A DNA stretch of 62,516 nucleotides from Lachnospiraceae bacterium UBA3273 (GTDB taxonomy: Bacteria; Bacillota; Clostridia; Lachnospirales; Lachnospiraceae). Position 1 is the first letter of the stretch. Each line of letters opens with the position of its first letter. The stretch spans positions 1 to 62,516 of the forward strand of contig DEUB01000018.1 of assembly GCA_002362385.1 (NCBI GenBank). Reading direction: 5' to 3'. The translations under genes were made by a program, and so were the position numbers. The notes under the pieces are model-generated. The model did no database searches and was not told the DNA's origin. It saw only the letters and a list, made by a program, of their open reading frames with translations. Positions 8,159 to 16,494 of the stretch are shown piece after piece.

Positions 8159-9797
8159 AATTCTCCTCCTCTTTTTCCCCGCATATTTTTCCGGCCTTTT
8201 CAAAAACCAGCTCTGCCTCTACTCCGCCTTCCATATTCCTGATTTTCAACGCGCAGTTTAATACCCTGCAATAGTAAGCCGCCACATACAGACCCAGCCC
8301 TTTTCCCTTTTCCCTTGTGTCGCTGCTGACAAAGGGCTCGAAAATATTTGAAAGAAGCTTCTCTTCTATGTGGCTTCCGTAATTTCTGATACGCAGGCTT
8401 TCTTCATTTATCTCTATCTCGATCCGCTCCCCTTCCTTCGTATGCTGCACACTGTTGGAAACCAGATTGTCAATAATTTTTTTCATCATTTCCCTGTCTG
8501 TCTGAAGGGATTTACTCCCCTCCACAGTTAGCATAAGCTTACGGCTTTCCATCTGCACTTCATATGCCTTTAAAACTTCTTTGGTAAGCCCTTCTATTGC
8601 AACCGTTTCCTTTTCAGGATTTCTGGCATGATGATTTAAGTCCAAAATATCCTCCACAATCTTCCTCATGGATAAAAGCTGTTTTTTGACCTCCGGAAGG
8701 TACGCCTTTGCATCCTTATATTTCCCCACTTCGTTTATCATGCCTTCTACCAAAAGCAGGGCTGCCGCAACAGGGGTTTTCAGCTGATGGGAAGATGCCC
8801 GCATGAATACCTCCTGCCGTTCGTTTTCCTCTTCTAAAATCCTGTTCTGCTCCTCTAATTCCAGATAGCTTTCCCGCAGCTTATCATATAACTCATTTAA
8901 CGCCTTAGCCAGCGTTCCGATCTCATCCTCGCTTTCCGCTTCAAAGGATCCAACTGCAAAATCCTCCGACATTCTGGCACTTTCCACATGAGACGCAAGG
9001 CGGATGACCGGGTTGACGATTTTTCTCGAAAAGAATCCAGAAGCTACCAGGACTGCCAGAAATACCACCGTAACGATCATGGGAAGACTGCTTATGACCA
9101 CCGGCGTAATTTCCTCCATACTCGGCGTCATGGCGGGCAGAATGGTAAAAACAATCCCTTTTTCCGTTTTTCCCATAGCGACATAAGTTGTATAACCATA
9201 ATCCTCATCGGAAATACCGTATTCATATACCATTACCTCATCGGATATCCTGTGAAACTTGTGGTATTCTTCTCTATATATACCCTGGTCCGTTTTTAAT
9301 TCCAGTTCCGCTTTTACAGGATACTCCTCTGAAACCATGTCTTCAGTCAGGAATTTATCCTTCATCCTGTTCCACAGATCAGTAAGCTCTTCCTGCGTAA
9401 CCTCCCGTTCATTCTCCCCCGTCTCCTGATCCTCTTGCATCTGCTCTAAATTTCCTCCGCCTTTCATCATCATGCGGAAATGATCCAGGATTTCCAGCAG
9501 TTCTTCATCCTGTACTGCAAGGGTCAGCTTCAAAAACTTTCCCGTGATATAAATCTGCTCCCCTTCCATGGGAATTTCCACCGTATAGACGGCGCTGGGA
9601 TTTTTCACTTCCAGTCCCTCATAATTTCCCTTTTCCATATAACCCTCTTGTATATCCACCACGGACTGCAGATTACTGTCCATCACATAATCCACATACA
9701 AAGACGGCAGCATCAGAACAAAATATATGATGACTAATGCGACCATTCCCGCTGCCAGGATGATACTGTACAAAAATGTTTTCTTCGACAGCTTCAT
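8142..9797 (-). CDS. membrane sensor histidine kinase
   Basis: The 551-residue kinase has a first span near 8-30, an extracytoplasmic sensor region of about 200 residues, a second span near 235-258 and a HAMP linker. The HisKA helix carries the phosphoacceptor histidine in SSHQLKTPV (about residue 338). The HATPase domain shows N-box DNLVSNSVQH and G-box GKGLGLY. The sensor region contains an acidic, methionine-rich stretch (RMMMKGGGNLEQMQEDQE) but no fold that I recognise. It lies 4 nt after the response regulator gene and overlaps the exporter ATPase, so sensing and export are probably coupled. Confidence 0.9.
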   Translation of the reverse strand: MKLSKKTFLYSIILAAGMVALVIIYFVLMLPSLYVDYVMDSNLQSVVDIQEGYMEKGNYEGLEVKNPSAVYTVEIPMEGEQIYITGKFLKLTLAVQDEELLEILDHFRMMMKGGGNLEQMQEDQETGENEREVTQEELTDLWNRMKDKFLTEDMVSEEYPVKAELELKTDQGIYREEYHKFHRISDEVMVYEYGISDEDYGYTTYVAMGKTEKGIVFTILPAMTPSMEEITPVVISSLPMIVTVVFLAVLVASGFFSRKIVNPVIRLASHVESARMSEDFAVGSFEAESEDEIGTLAKALNELYDKLRESYLELEEQNRILEEENERQEVFMRASSHQLKTPVAAALLLVEGMINEVGKYKDAKAYLPEVKKQLLSMRKIVEDILDLNHHARNPEKETVAIEGLTKEVLKAYEVQMESRKLMLTVEGSKSLQTDREMMKKIIDNLVSNSVQHTKEGERIEIEINEESLRIRNYGSHIEEKLLSNIFEPFVSSDTREKGKGLGLYVAAYYCRVLNCALKIRNMEGGVEAELVFEKAGKICGEKEEENYAFNN

Positions 9798-9801
9798 GTC
9801 A

Positions 9802-10458
9802 TCAATCCCCTTCCTTAAACTGATACCCTATTCCGATTACCGTTTTGATATAATTCTTCGGCAGCTTTTTCCTCAGATTTTTTACATGGGCGTCTATGAT
9901 CCGGTCATTTCCTACATAATCTTCATTGAAAATCTTTAAGATCAGCTGTTCCCTTGTGAAAGCCCTGTTTTTCTCCTTTTCCAAAACCTGCAGAAGAAGA
10001 AATTCGCTTAAGGTCAGTTCCAGGGGCTTTCCATCATAAAAGGCCTGATAGGAATCCCCATGGATGACCAGTCCCTTTTCTTCCTTCTGCTCTCCCTTTT
10101 TTACCCGCCGAAGAATGGTTTCCATTCTTTTTAACAGGATAATGGGCGATACCGGCTTAATGACATAATCATCGGCATAGGCGTTAAAAGCCTGCACCTG
10201 GGTCTTTTCATCATCCAAAGCCGTCAGCATGATAGTGGCGGTTTCCGGCTTGTTTTCCTTGATAAAGGAAAGCACTTCAAGCCCGCTTACTTTCGGCACC
10301 ATAATGTCTAAAACCGCCATGTCAAAGGCTTCCTCTTTCAAAAATTCCAGCGCCTTTTCCCCGTCCCCGGCGCAGGTTATCTCGTAGTTTTGCATTTTCA
10401 TGTATTCTGTCAGAACTTCCCGGATAGTGGGTTCATCCTCTAAAAATAGAATTTTCAT
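9802..10458 (-). CDS. OmpR-family response regulator
   Basis: The 218 residues comprise a receiver domain with acidic pocket EDE, phosphoacceptor aspartate in VLDIMVP (near 53) and lysine in YVIKP, followed by a winged-helix DNA-binding domain (about 125-215, with the conserved GNDRIIDAHVKNLRKKL). It is the first gene of the unit, and its promoter contains two 11-bp-spaced repeats resembling OmpR-class binding sites, so it is probably autoregulated. Its likely targets are its own operon including the ABC exporter. Confidence 0.92.
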   Translation of the reverse strand: MKILFLEDEPTIREVLTEYMKMQNYEITCAGDGEKALEFLKEEAFDMAVLDIMVPKVSGLEVLSFIKENKPETATIMLTALDDEKTQVQAFNAYADDYVIKPVSPIILLKRMETILRRVKKGEQKEEKGLVIHGDSYQAFYDGKPLELTLSEFLLLQVLEKEKNRAFTREQLILKIFNEDYVGNDRIIDAHVKNLRKKLPKNYIKTVIGIGYQFKEGD

Positions 10459-10507
10459 GGCCTCTTTTTTCCTTCTTGTTTTTCTCTTTGCTTTCTTTAT
10501 GATGTTT

Positions 10508-10539
10508 ATTGTAGCACATTCTTATGAATTTCATATGAA
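10508..10539 (-). promoter_or_regulatory. promoter of the two-component/exporter operon with tandem regulator boxes
   Basis: On the minus strand TTCATATGAA-A-TTCATAAGAA (10539..10519) is a direct repeat with 11-bp period, the spacing of OmpR-class boxes. It lies just upstream of TACAAT (10513..10508). The hexamer at -35 is poor (ATATGA), as is common for activated promoters. Binding by the adjacent response regulator is inferred. Confidence 0.5.
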
Positions 10540-10549
10540 GATAAAATGA

Positions 10550-10592
10550 GAAAGCATCGGGAATGATAAGTTCTATCATTCCTGATGCTTTC
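10550..10592. terminator. bidirectional hairpin terminator after the toxin gene
   Basis: A 19-bp stem with one G-T pair (arm GAAAGCATCGGGAATGATA at 10550..10568 and its partner at 10574..10592) has a 5-nt loop and begins at the toxin stop codon. On the minus strand TCATTTTATC follows; on the plus strand the tail is TAAAATAAATC. It insulates the toxin-antitoxin pair from the two-component operon. Confidence 0.75.
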
Positions 10593-10864
10593 TAAAATAA
10601 ATCTGAATGCGTTCCCGTCCGAAATAGAAACAATTCAAGTGCATCTTTGCTGATGCGGTAAATCAGAAGCCAATCCGGCTCAACATGACACTCACGGAAT
10701 CCGCTGTAATTTCCCGTCAATCCATGGTCATGATACCTTTCATTCAGCTTTTGTTCCCTCGCTAATGTATTAATAACATCTCGTAAATGCTCTATTTTAT
10801 AGCCTCGCTTTTTTGCAAGCTTTAAATCCTTTTTAAATTGATTTGATGGAACAATTTTAAGCAT
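10592..10864 (-). CDS. yafQ: YafQ-family toxin, mRNA interferase
   Basis: The 90-residue protein belongs to the RelE/YafQ fold, ribosome-dependent endoribonucleases that stop translation when freed from the antitoxin. The YafQ catalytic set is visible: histidines in RYHDHGL and ECHVEPDW, the DW pair, and the C-terminal GTHSDLF. The start is taken at ATGCTTAA, which overlaps the antitoxin stop by 8 nt; the frame could begin 15 nt earlier. The antitoxin-toxin order and overlap are typical for dinJ-yafQ. Confidence 0.9.
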   Translation of the reverse strand: MLKIVPSNQFKKDLKLAKKRGYKIEHLRDVINTLAREQKLNERYHDHGLTGNYSGFRECHVEPDWLLIYRISKDALELFLFRTGTHSDLF

Positions 10865-11138
10865 CGGCAAGTACCTCATCTAAAAGTTCATCAAAAGACT
10901 CATAACGCTTATAATTGCCCGGATTCTTTTTCATTTCTTCGTATTCATCAAGTGCTGCTTTTGTCTCTGCATTTGGTGCCTGCCTTCTTACTTCAAACGG
11001 AATACCATCATGACTGACAGCAGAACGCAAAAACATATTAATTGCAGAAGACATACTTAAACCGAGATCATTAAACAGCGCTTCTGCTTCTTGTTTTAAT
11101 GTGGAATCCACACGGACATTAATATTTGTTGTAGCCAT
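10857..11138 (-). CDS. dinJ: DinJ/RelB-family antitoxin
   Basis: The 93 residues start with the ribbon-helix-helix segment NINVRVDSTLKQEAEALFND followed by LGLSMSSAINMFL, the hallmark of DinJ. The C-terminal half, rich in acidic residues, would wrap around the toxin. It should bind its own promoter as an antitoxin-toxin complex; inverted repeats lie upstream. AAAGGAGGA precedes the ATG. Confidence 0.93.
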   Translation of the reverse strand: MATTNINVRVDSTLKQEAEALFNDLGLSMSSAINMFLRSAVSHDGIPFEVRRQAPNAETKAALDEYEEMKKNPGNYKRYESFDELLDEVLADA

Positions 11139-11161
11139 AAACTTATTCCTCCTTTACTTTT

Positions 11162-11212
11162 ATTATATGCAAAACTGCAAACAGTGTCAACAAAACAAAT
11201 GAAATTGTTTTG
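11162..11212 (-). promoter_or_regulatory. consensus promoter and inverted-repeat operator of dinJ-yafQ
   Basis: TTGACA (11190..11185) and TATAAT (11167..11162) are perfect hexamers 17 bp apart on the minus strand. Directly upstream of -35 lies the inverted repeat CAAAACAA-6 nt-TTGTTTTG (11191..11212). The spacer also contains TGCAGTTTTGCA, which is nearly palindromic. These are likely sites for DinJ or the DinJ-YafQ complex. Confidence 0.75.
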
Positions 11213-11238
11213 CACTGTGTTCACAATGTGCTAGACAG

Positions 11239-11412
11239 CTAACCATTATTATCAAGTTCTCTGTCTAATTGCCGTTTGGCAAAACTTATAACATCTTTTT
11301 CTGCAAAAGATATAATACTACATCCAACCACTACTTTGCCACAGCTTTTATAAAATTTAATCCCTACATTTTCTTCTTTTTCAGATTTGTTTTTTACTAA
11401 ATGGTTACTCAT
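11239..11412 (-). CDS. small protein translationally coupled to the DUF4304-like gene (57 aa)
   Basis: The frame starts with ATGAGTAA, in which the TAA is the stop of the upstream gene, so the two overlap by 8 nt and translation is probably coupled. The product (SNHLVKNKSEKEENVGIKFY at its start, then a VVVGCSIISFA hydrophobic patch and a charged tail KRQLDRELDNNG) has no transmembrane segment and no family that I recognise. The overlap is the main evidence that it is real. With the GNAT and DUF4304-like genes it makes a three-gene operon ending just upstream of the toxin-antitoxin promoter. Confidence 0.6.
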   Translation of the reverse strand: MSNHLVKNKSEKEENVGIKFYKSCGKVVVGCSIISFAEKDVISFAKRQLDRELDNNG

Positions 11413-12124
11413 TCAAATATTCTCCTTCTGCCTCTAATGCCGCCATGATTATTTTCCATTTATCCTCCGCCGGATTTTGGGAAGATGCCTTTATCTGCTT
11501 GTAAAGCAATTTATTTTCCTTTATTTCCCCAACAGAGAGTTCAAGCATTTTTCTCCATTCAGCCAACGAGCGGAAGCTTCTTTCATCATAATCCAGATAC
11601 TGCATCTGTGCGCTGCTAAAATAACTTAAAAGCTTTACCCTTTGAGAATGAAGTTTTTTAGTACCTTCCTCTTTTTGTCTCTCCCAGTCATCAAAAGTCT
11701 TTATGGCTTCGAGCTGTGGCAATATGTACTGACATAAATCATCGTTGATACGCTTCCCTACATCCTCTAAATCCATGTCCTGGGGACTGTCGTTTTTATA
11801 TGGAGTAAGCAGATATCCCCTGGTATCTCTATAAGGATGAAAATAACCACAATCCGGCAGCAATTCCCTTTCTGTAAATACTTCTCCAAAAAATTCTCCT
11901 TTTAAAATTTCCTTTGATACATCTTTGGGAAATGTCGTAATTTTGAACCAAAAGCCAAATCCGTTAGATGCCGAATTAAACTGTGAACTATGTATTCTGA
12001 CCGCCAGGCAGCAATCATCCCGCATGGAATAAAAATTTATCCCTGCCATCTGATAGCCTGCGTTTTTAAATTGAGGCTTTATGACTTCTTTAAGAAGGTA
12101 ATCTTTTTTCTCTTTTGATGTCAT
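11405..12124 (-). CDS. DUF4304-like protein of unknown function
   Basis: About 239 residues and soluble. The N-terminal 130 residues (IKPQFKNAGYQMAGINFYSM, then a strand-rich part with FGFWFKITTFP) look like the DUF4304 family, small proteins found in variable gene neighbourhoods of Firmicutes; this assignment is from memory of the pattern and not certain. The C-terminal half is helical and charged. I start at MTSKEK (12124), which has AAAGGAGACAGC in front; the upstream in-frame ATG directly follows the GNAT stop and contains the ribosome site itself. It overlaps the 57-residue ORF downstream. Confidence 0.65.
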   Translation of the reverse strand: MTSKEKKDYLLKEVIKPQFKNAGYQMAGINFYSMRDDCCLAVRIHSSQFNSASNGFGFWFKITTFPKDVSKEILKGEFFGEVFTERELLPDCGYFHPYRDTRGYLLTPYKNDSPQDMDLEDVGKRINDDLCQYILPQLEAIKTFDDWERQKEEGTKKLHSQRVKLLSYFSSAQMQYLDYDERSFRSLAEWRKMLELSVGEIKENKLLYKQIKASSQNPAEDKWKIIMAALEAEGEYLNE

Positions 12125-12142
12125 AATGCTGTCTCCTTTCAT

Positions 12143-12613
12143 CTACTGCTGATGATACCATTTCATAACATGATATTTCGATACCTCATCTGTAAATCCA
12201 ACCGATTTATACAAATGATATCCGTCCTCTGTGGCTTTAAGCTCTACAAAACTTAAGTTTTTTTCCATTGCGTCTGACAAAAGTTTGTTCATAATCTTTT
12301 TCGCACACCCTCTATGCCGGTATGCCGGATTTGTATAAACATTTAATACCGTCCCTGTTTTACCTGTTATAAATGCCGGACTCATTGGTTTTTCAACCAC
12401 CAGTAAAAAGGCACAGGCAATGACGCTTTCTTCATCCCTGATCAGATAACAAAAAATGTTCTCATTAAGATTCTTTTTGAAATAATCCGGTAAATCCCGC
12501 CTTATTTTCGATATATCTTCCTCTTCTAATTTACCGTAATCCTCTTTTAAATATGCTATCCTTAAATCCGTCAACGAATCAATGTCCCCAATTTCAGCAT
12601 TTTCAACTATCAT
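12143..12613 (-). CDS. GNAT-family N-acetyltransferase
   Basis: The 156-residue protein has the acetyl-CoA-binding signature YRHRGCAKKIM (about 108-118) after a strand TVLNVYTNPA, and the C-terminal FVELKATEDGYHLYKSVGF typical of GNAT enzymes. It transfers an acetyl group to an amine of an unknown substrate. The start at 12613 has GGAGG 5 nt upstream; a second in-frame ATG lies 15 nt further 5'. It is the first gene of an operon with its own near-consensus promoter at 12661..12689. Confidence 0.85.
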   Translation of the reverse strand: MIVENAEIGDIDSLTDLRIAYLKEDYGKLEEEDISKIRRDLPDYFKKNLNENIFCYLIRDEESVIACAFLLVVEKPMSPAFITGKTGTVLNVYTNPAYRHRGCAKKIMNKLLSDAMEKNLSFVELKATEDGYHLYKSVGFTDEVSKYHVMKWYHQQ

Positions 12614-12660
12614 TAGAACCTCCTGCAAGTTTCAGCCGCAACTTGACTCTTTTATGGGAA

Positions 12661-12689
12661 ATTATAAAATAATAAAGTATTTTTTTCAA
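12661..12689 (-). promoter_or_regulatory. sigma-A promoter of the GNAT operon
   Basis: TTGAAA (12689..12684), 17 bp, TATAAT (12666..12661) on the minus strand, about 50 nt before the GNAT start. The remainder of the gap to the collagen-like gene (12690..12858) is AT-rich and shows no clear terminator. Confidence 0.7.
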
Positions 12690-12858
12690 TCGTTTTCGCT
12701 CTGCGTTGTTCTTACTTCGCTGTTTTTTAGTCTATTTTGCCGCTTACACAATAAAGCTGCCGCATCGGTAAATATTTTACCTCGCGACAGCCTTTTTATC
12801 TTTATGACATAATCTTTAAAGTCCCTAATATCAAACTAAATAATGATTATATCTGTTG

Positions 12859-14265
12859 TTAGTTAATGCTTAAACCGGCACTTGCATATCCTGTAACGGT
12901 ATTGACCAGAGTTAAACCGCTTGCCGTTGCCGAAAATACCAGCATCAGTCGTGTTTGGGCCGTTACCGGAATATTGAGGCCTGTAAGGGCACCATTTAAC
13001 AATGTCCCGACAGATATAAGCCCGGAAAGTGATGGCGTCAGACTGATCAATGTTCCGGCTATGGGAGAAAATACATTGTTCGGTGTTGTTGACTGATATA
13101 TCTGAGCATTTACCGTAACTGTGGAACCTACCAAGGATAAAGCCACCGTTGTACTGAAGAATGCACTAAATGAAGTAATTGTACCTGCACGCGGAACCTG
13201 AAAAGCAAAGTTGGAAAGCGTTCCGGCAGCATTTGTAATATCAATTGTAGAACCTAACAGCGTAAGTCCCTGGGCGCTGCTTCCAAAACCAACAAAAGCG
13301 GGAAGTCCTGCAAGCCCTCCGGCAATCGTCGTCAATGCAACCGGAAGCCCTGATGCAAACGGAATGATAGCTCCTGTGCCGGCAATACCCGTTGGGCCGG
13401 TGGCTCCGGTAGGGCCCGTTACTCCAGTTGCTCCGGTGGCTCCCGTGGCACCGGTTATTCCGGTGGCTCCTGTTGGGCCTGTTACTCCTGTTGGGCCAGT
13501 GGCTCCGTCAGCTCCTGTTGCCCCCGTTGCTCCTGTTGGGCCTGTGGCTCCGTCAGCTCCGGTCGCTCCCGTGGCTCCTGTTGCTCCGTCAGCTCCGGTC
13601 GCCCCTGTTGCTCCTGTTGGGCCTGTGGCTCCGGTAGGTCCCGTTGCTCCGTCATCTCCCGGGCAGCCTTTCGGTCCCTGAATTCCAATAGGACCTGTTA
13701 CGCCCTGAATACCTTGTGCACCGGTCACACCCTGGGGACCCATAGGTCCTGTCGGACCGGTAGGACCCGTAACGCCGGGAATACCCCTGGGTCCCTGGGG
13801 GCCTATATCGCCCTGTGGCCCAACCGGTCCGGTAGGTCCGGGATTTCCTGCTGGACCCTGCGGACCTTGATCGCCCTTAGGTCCTTCGCAGCCCGGATCG
13901 CCCTTAGGACCGATATCGCCACGAACACCCTGTATGCCCTGAAGTCCCTGGGGACCTGCATATCCTCTTGGACCTGCACATCCTCTTGGGCCTGTGTTGC
14001 CTGTAGGCCCTACGGGACCGGTATTTCCTCTCGGACCTCTTGCGCCGGGACAGCCGGGAATACCCTGAGGACCCATAGGTCCCTGATCACCTTTGTCTCC
14101 CTTAGGACCGGGACAGCCTGTATCACCCTTCATACCCTGGGGACCCATAGGTCCCTGATCGCCTTTAGGTCCTGCCGGTCCCCGCTCACAACAGGACGGA
14201 TAACACTGATTATCGCTTTGATTTGAACAGCAGTTACAATTGCCGTTTTGATTCATATCAAACAC
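12859..14265 (-). CDS. bclA: BclA-like collagen-repeat spore-surface glycoprotein
   Basis: The 468-residue protein starts with a cysteine-rich head (NGNCNCCSNQ, SCCERGP; residues 1-27). About 270 residues of Gly-X-Y collagen repeats follow, the second half being almost entirely GATGPTGATGAT-type triplets rich in threonine, the usual O-glycosylation sites. The C-terminal domain (about 300-468) begins IIPFASGLPVALTT and ends with GYASAGLSIN, the pattern of the BclA C-terminal domain that trimerises into a jelly roll. Such proteins form the hair-like outer layer of spores. It has no signal peptide, consistent with assembly inside the mother cell. A sigma-K-like promoter lies upstream and a glycosyltransferase gene precedes it. 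Confidence 0.88.
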   Translation of the reverse strand: MFDMNQNGNCNCCSNQSDNQCYPSCCERGPAGPKGDQGPMGPQGMKGDTGCPGPKGDKGDQGPMGPQGIPGCPGARGPRGNTGPVGPTGNTGPRGCAGPRGYAGPQGLQGIQGVRGDIGPKGDPGCEGPKGDQGPQGPAGNPGPTGPVGPQGDIGPQGPRGIPGVTGPTGPTGPMGPQGVTGAQGIQGVTGPIGIQGPKGCPGDDGATGPTGATGPTGATGATGADGATGATGATGADGATGPTGATGATGADGATGPTGVTGPTGATGITGATGATGATGVTGPTGATGPTGIAGTGAIIPFASGLPVALTTIAGGLAGLPAFVGFGSSAQGLTLLGSTIDITNAAGTLSNFAFQVPRAGTITSFSAFFSTTVALSLVGSTVTVNAQIYQSTTPNNVFSPIAGTLISLTPSLSGLISVGTLLNGALTGLNIPVTAQTRLMLVFSATASGLTLVNTVTGYASAGLSIN

Positions 14266-14332
14266 ATCCTTTACAATTTATTTTAAAAAAAACATTTAAT
14301 TGATACGACAAAAAAATATCTTTTTCTACAAA

Positions 14333-14360
14333 TATTTTATGAGTGTTTGATCTATTTGTT
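14333..14360 (-). promoter_or_regulatory. sigma-K-type promoter of the bclA-like gene
   Basis: On the minus strand AACA (14360..14357), 16 nt, then CATAAAATA (14341..14333) fits the Bacillus sigma-K consensus (mACm, 16-17 nt, CATAnnnTA) at every fixed position. It lies about 70 nt upstream of the start codon. Mother-cell expression late in sporulation is what the product would need. The assignment assumes that the Clostridial sigma-K consensus is the same. Confidence 0.6.
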
Positions 14361-14372
14361 ACTTATGTACAA

Positions 14373-14409
14373 CTTTTCCGGCCGCTTTAAAAACATTATG
14401 CCGGAAAAG
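14373..14409 (-). terminator. hairpin after the glycosyltransferase gene
   Basis: CTTTTCCGGC (14373..14382) pairs with GCCGGAAAAG (14400..14409), a 10-bp perfect stem 17 nt beyond the glycosyltransferase stop. The U-tract on the minus strand is weak, so termination may be partial. Confidence 0.5.
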
Positions 14410-14425
14410 CTTTCCCTATAAAATA

Positions 14426-15502
14426 TCAGGAAATCTGCAGCCTGTCAAAGTAATCCTTGTTATAAAGATATGCTTTGGAATAAGGCTTACACAGCCCTGC
14501 CCTTTCATTGTATTCCTTTGCCTTTTGCCTGTCTCCCATTTTGTCGTAACATACACATAATTGTAAAAGAGGGATATAATCATAGCAGTCCGGCAGAACA
14601 AAACCTCCTGAATATTCATCCTTTTGTGTATGCAAAGCCGTTTCATACCAATAGACGGCATTGCGGTAATTCCCATGTTCTAAAAAATATTTTCCGATAT
14701 CACAGCACAATTCAGCCCGCGGCAGATCAAAACTCATACTTCGTAAAAGAGTCATCAGTGCAGAATTTTCCCGGCCCAGCTGTTCATAACAGTTGGCACA
14801 AATAGAACATGCCTCTATTTTATTTTCCACCCAACCGTCCGCTGATTGCAGAAACTGTTCAAATACAGAAACCGCTTCTTCATACTGTTTGTGGTAGTAT
14901 AATTCCCGCCCGTAATAATATTGCTGCCTCGCATCTAAAGTCTTTCCGTCTGAAAGCATCTTTTGATATATTTTCAGGTTTCTGTCAGGATCTTTGGCAT
15001 TTATTTTTTTGTGACATATGGCAATGTCGGAATATATTACCTTTCCACTGGGCGGGATCACTTCATGAACCGCACCAACCCAGCGGTATTTTGAACTGTT
15101 CCTGATCCATCTTTCCCGAAAATAAGAAAAAGACGGCCTTCCGTTTTCATCAAAAGCCGTATGGTATTTCATCATTACAATGTCCGTGTCCGGTAAAAGA
15201 GATTTCTTTAGCTGCAGAAATTTATCCCTCTCCGTTTTTTCCATAATATCGTCAGCATCCATCCACATGCAGTAATCCATGGACGCCTTAGAAAAAGAAT
15301 AATTTCTGGCATCGGAAAAATCGTCTGTCCATGGATATGAATAAACCTTCGATGTATATGCGGACGCTATTTCTACCGTCCGGTCAGTTGAACCTGTATC
15401 TACAATAATAATTTCATCTACGAGTTCTGCTATACTGTCAAGACAGCGTGCTATATGCATTTCTTCATTTTTAACGATCATGCAAAGACTTATTGTCGGC
15501 AT
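14426..15502 (-). CDS. family 2 glycosyltransferase with C-terminal TPR repeats
   Basis: The 358-residue protein has a GT-A domain (residues 1 to about 200) with the nucleotide-sugar motifs CMIVKNEE and IIIVDTGSTDRT, the metal-binding MDADD and WVGAVHEVI. Helical TPR-like repeats follow (about 200-345, for example QQYYYGRELYYHKQYEEAV). This architecture is shared with SunS-type and other protein O/S-glycosyltransferases. It sits between two collagen-like genes, 27 nt after the first, so it most likely adds sugars to the threonine-rich collagen repeats. The sugar and site are unknown. It is soluble, without membrane spans. Confidence 0.87.
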   Translation of the reverse strand: MPTISLCMIVKNEEMHIARCLDSIAELVDEIIIVDTGSTDRTVEIASAYTSKVYSYPWTDDFSDARNYSFSKASMDYCMWMDADDIMEKTERDKFLQLKKSLLPDTDIVMMKYHTAFDENGRPSFSYFRERWIRNSSKYRWVGAVHEVIPPSGKVIYSDIAICHKKINAKDPDRNLKIYQKMLSDGKTLDARQQYYYGRELYYHKQYEEAVSVFEQFLQSADGWVENKIEACSICANCYEQLGRENSALMTLLRSMSFDLPRAELCCDIGKYFLEHGNYRNAVYWYETALHTQKDEYSGGFVLPDCYDYIPLLQLCVCYDKMGDRQKAKEYNERAGLCKPYSKAYLYNKDYFDRLQIS

Positions 15503-15529
15503 ATTAAATTCTCCTTATTCACTATTTCA

Positions 15530-16438
15530 TTATCTGTAGAGCTTTTCTATACTCAGATTCATATTGACCACCGATGCGCTTGCTGAAGAATCCCATACAA
15601 AGAACAAGGTGGAATCGCTAAGTATTTCAATTATAAAATATCTTGACACTTCAAGATTTTCCCTCCTCACTGCCGCTTTCGCAAAGCCTGCATATGCATC
15701 CTGCACACAGTCATTAAATATGGGAGTAAGTTTTATGAAACCACGTTTCTTCATTATTGTGGATACATAATAATAGACAGCATAACAGCCGGGACTCAAC
15801 ATAATGGAATAGCTGTTACACAGAGTTATATTTCCGGTAATATCCGGTATATCGGTTTTAAGCGGCAGGTTGGCGCTTTCCGGGACGATAAGTTCCTGAC
15901 TTATAAAGGATGCAAATACACTGTTCTGTGGATAACCGGGAGGACCTGCCGGTCCGCGGGGACCTTGTTCTCCCCTGGGTCCCATGGGTCCGGTGGCTCC
16001 CTGTGGTCCCTGGGGGCCCGTAACTCCCTGAGGACCCGGTTCTCCGCGTTCGCCCGGACAACCGGGAGGTCCCTGTTCCCCTCTTGGTCCCATCGGCCCG
16101 GGTTCTCCCTGACAGCAGGAAAATTCCTGTTCCATTCCTGCTCCCATCGGCCCGAGCCCTCCCTGACAGCAAGAAAGCCCCTGTTCCATTCTTGGTCCCA
16201 TCGGCCCGGGCTCTTCCTGCTGATTTATAAAGCCGGGTCCGCAGACACAGGAAACGCCGTCTCCCTCCGATTTGGCAGTATCGACATTCTGAGAATAATC
16301 TGATACGGCGTTCCCCGCTTTTTCTTCAACATTCTGTGAATGCGGGGATGCGTTTTGATAATAGTTTCCGTTAAGATTTCGCCTCATACCAAACAGATTT
16401 GGCGGATTAAATATCCAATTTGTGTTAAAGTTACTCAA
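15530..16438 (-). CDS. collagen-like protein, probable spore surface
   Basis: A TTG start (16438..16436) with GAGGTG 7 nt upstream gives 302 residues. The polar N-terminal part is followed by irregular Gly-X-Y stretches between about 80 and 172, including three near-identical blocks around SCCQGxxGPMGxxMEQ. The C-terminal beta-rich domain (about 173-302, FASFISQELIVPE to SIEKLYR) resembles TNF/jelly-roll heads of exosporium proteins such as BclA homologues. Cysteine pairs within the collagen part may crosslink chains. It heads the operon with the glycosyltransferase and may be its substrate. A sigma-K-like promoter with one mismatch lies upstream. Confidence 0.8.
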   Translation of the reverse strand: MSNFNTNWIFNPPNLFGMRRNLNGNYYQNASPHSQNVEEKAGNAVSDYSQNVDTAKSEGDGVSCVCGPGFINQQEEPGPMGPRMEQGLSCCQGGLGPMGAGMEQEFSCCQGEPGPMGPRGEQGPPGCPGERGEPGPQGVTGPQGPQGATGPMGPRGEQGPRGPAGPPGYPQNSVFASFISQELIVPESANLPLKTDIPDITGNITLCNSYSIMLSPGCYAVYYYVSTIMKKRGFIKLTPIFNDCVQDAYAGFAKAAVRRENLEVSRYFIIEILSDSTLFFVWDSSASASVVNMNLSIEKLYR

Positions 16439-16494
16439 TGAAAATCACCTCATTAATATTCAATACTAAGTAATGATGCATTTGTATCATAATA

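Noticed and set aside
13211..13681. Open frame of 156 codons on the plus strand, rich in Pro, Val and Ala
   Set aside because: It is the antisense of the Gly-X-Y collagen repeats of the bclA-like gene; repeat composition keeps the frame open. No ribosome site or promoter.
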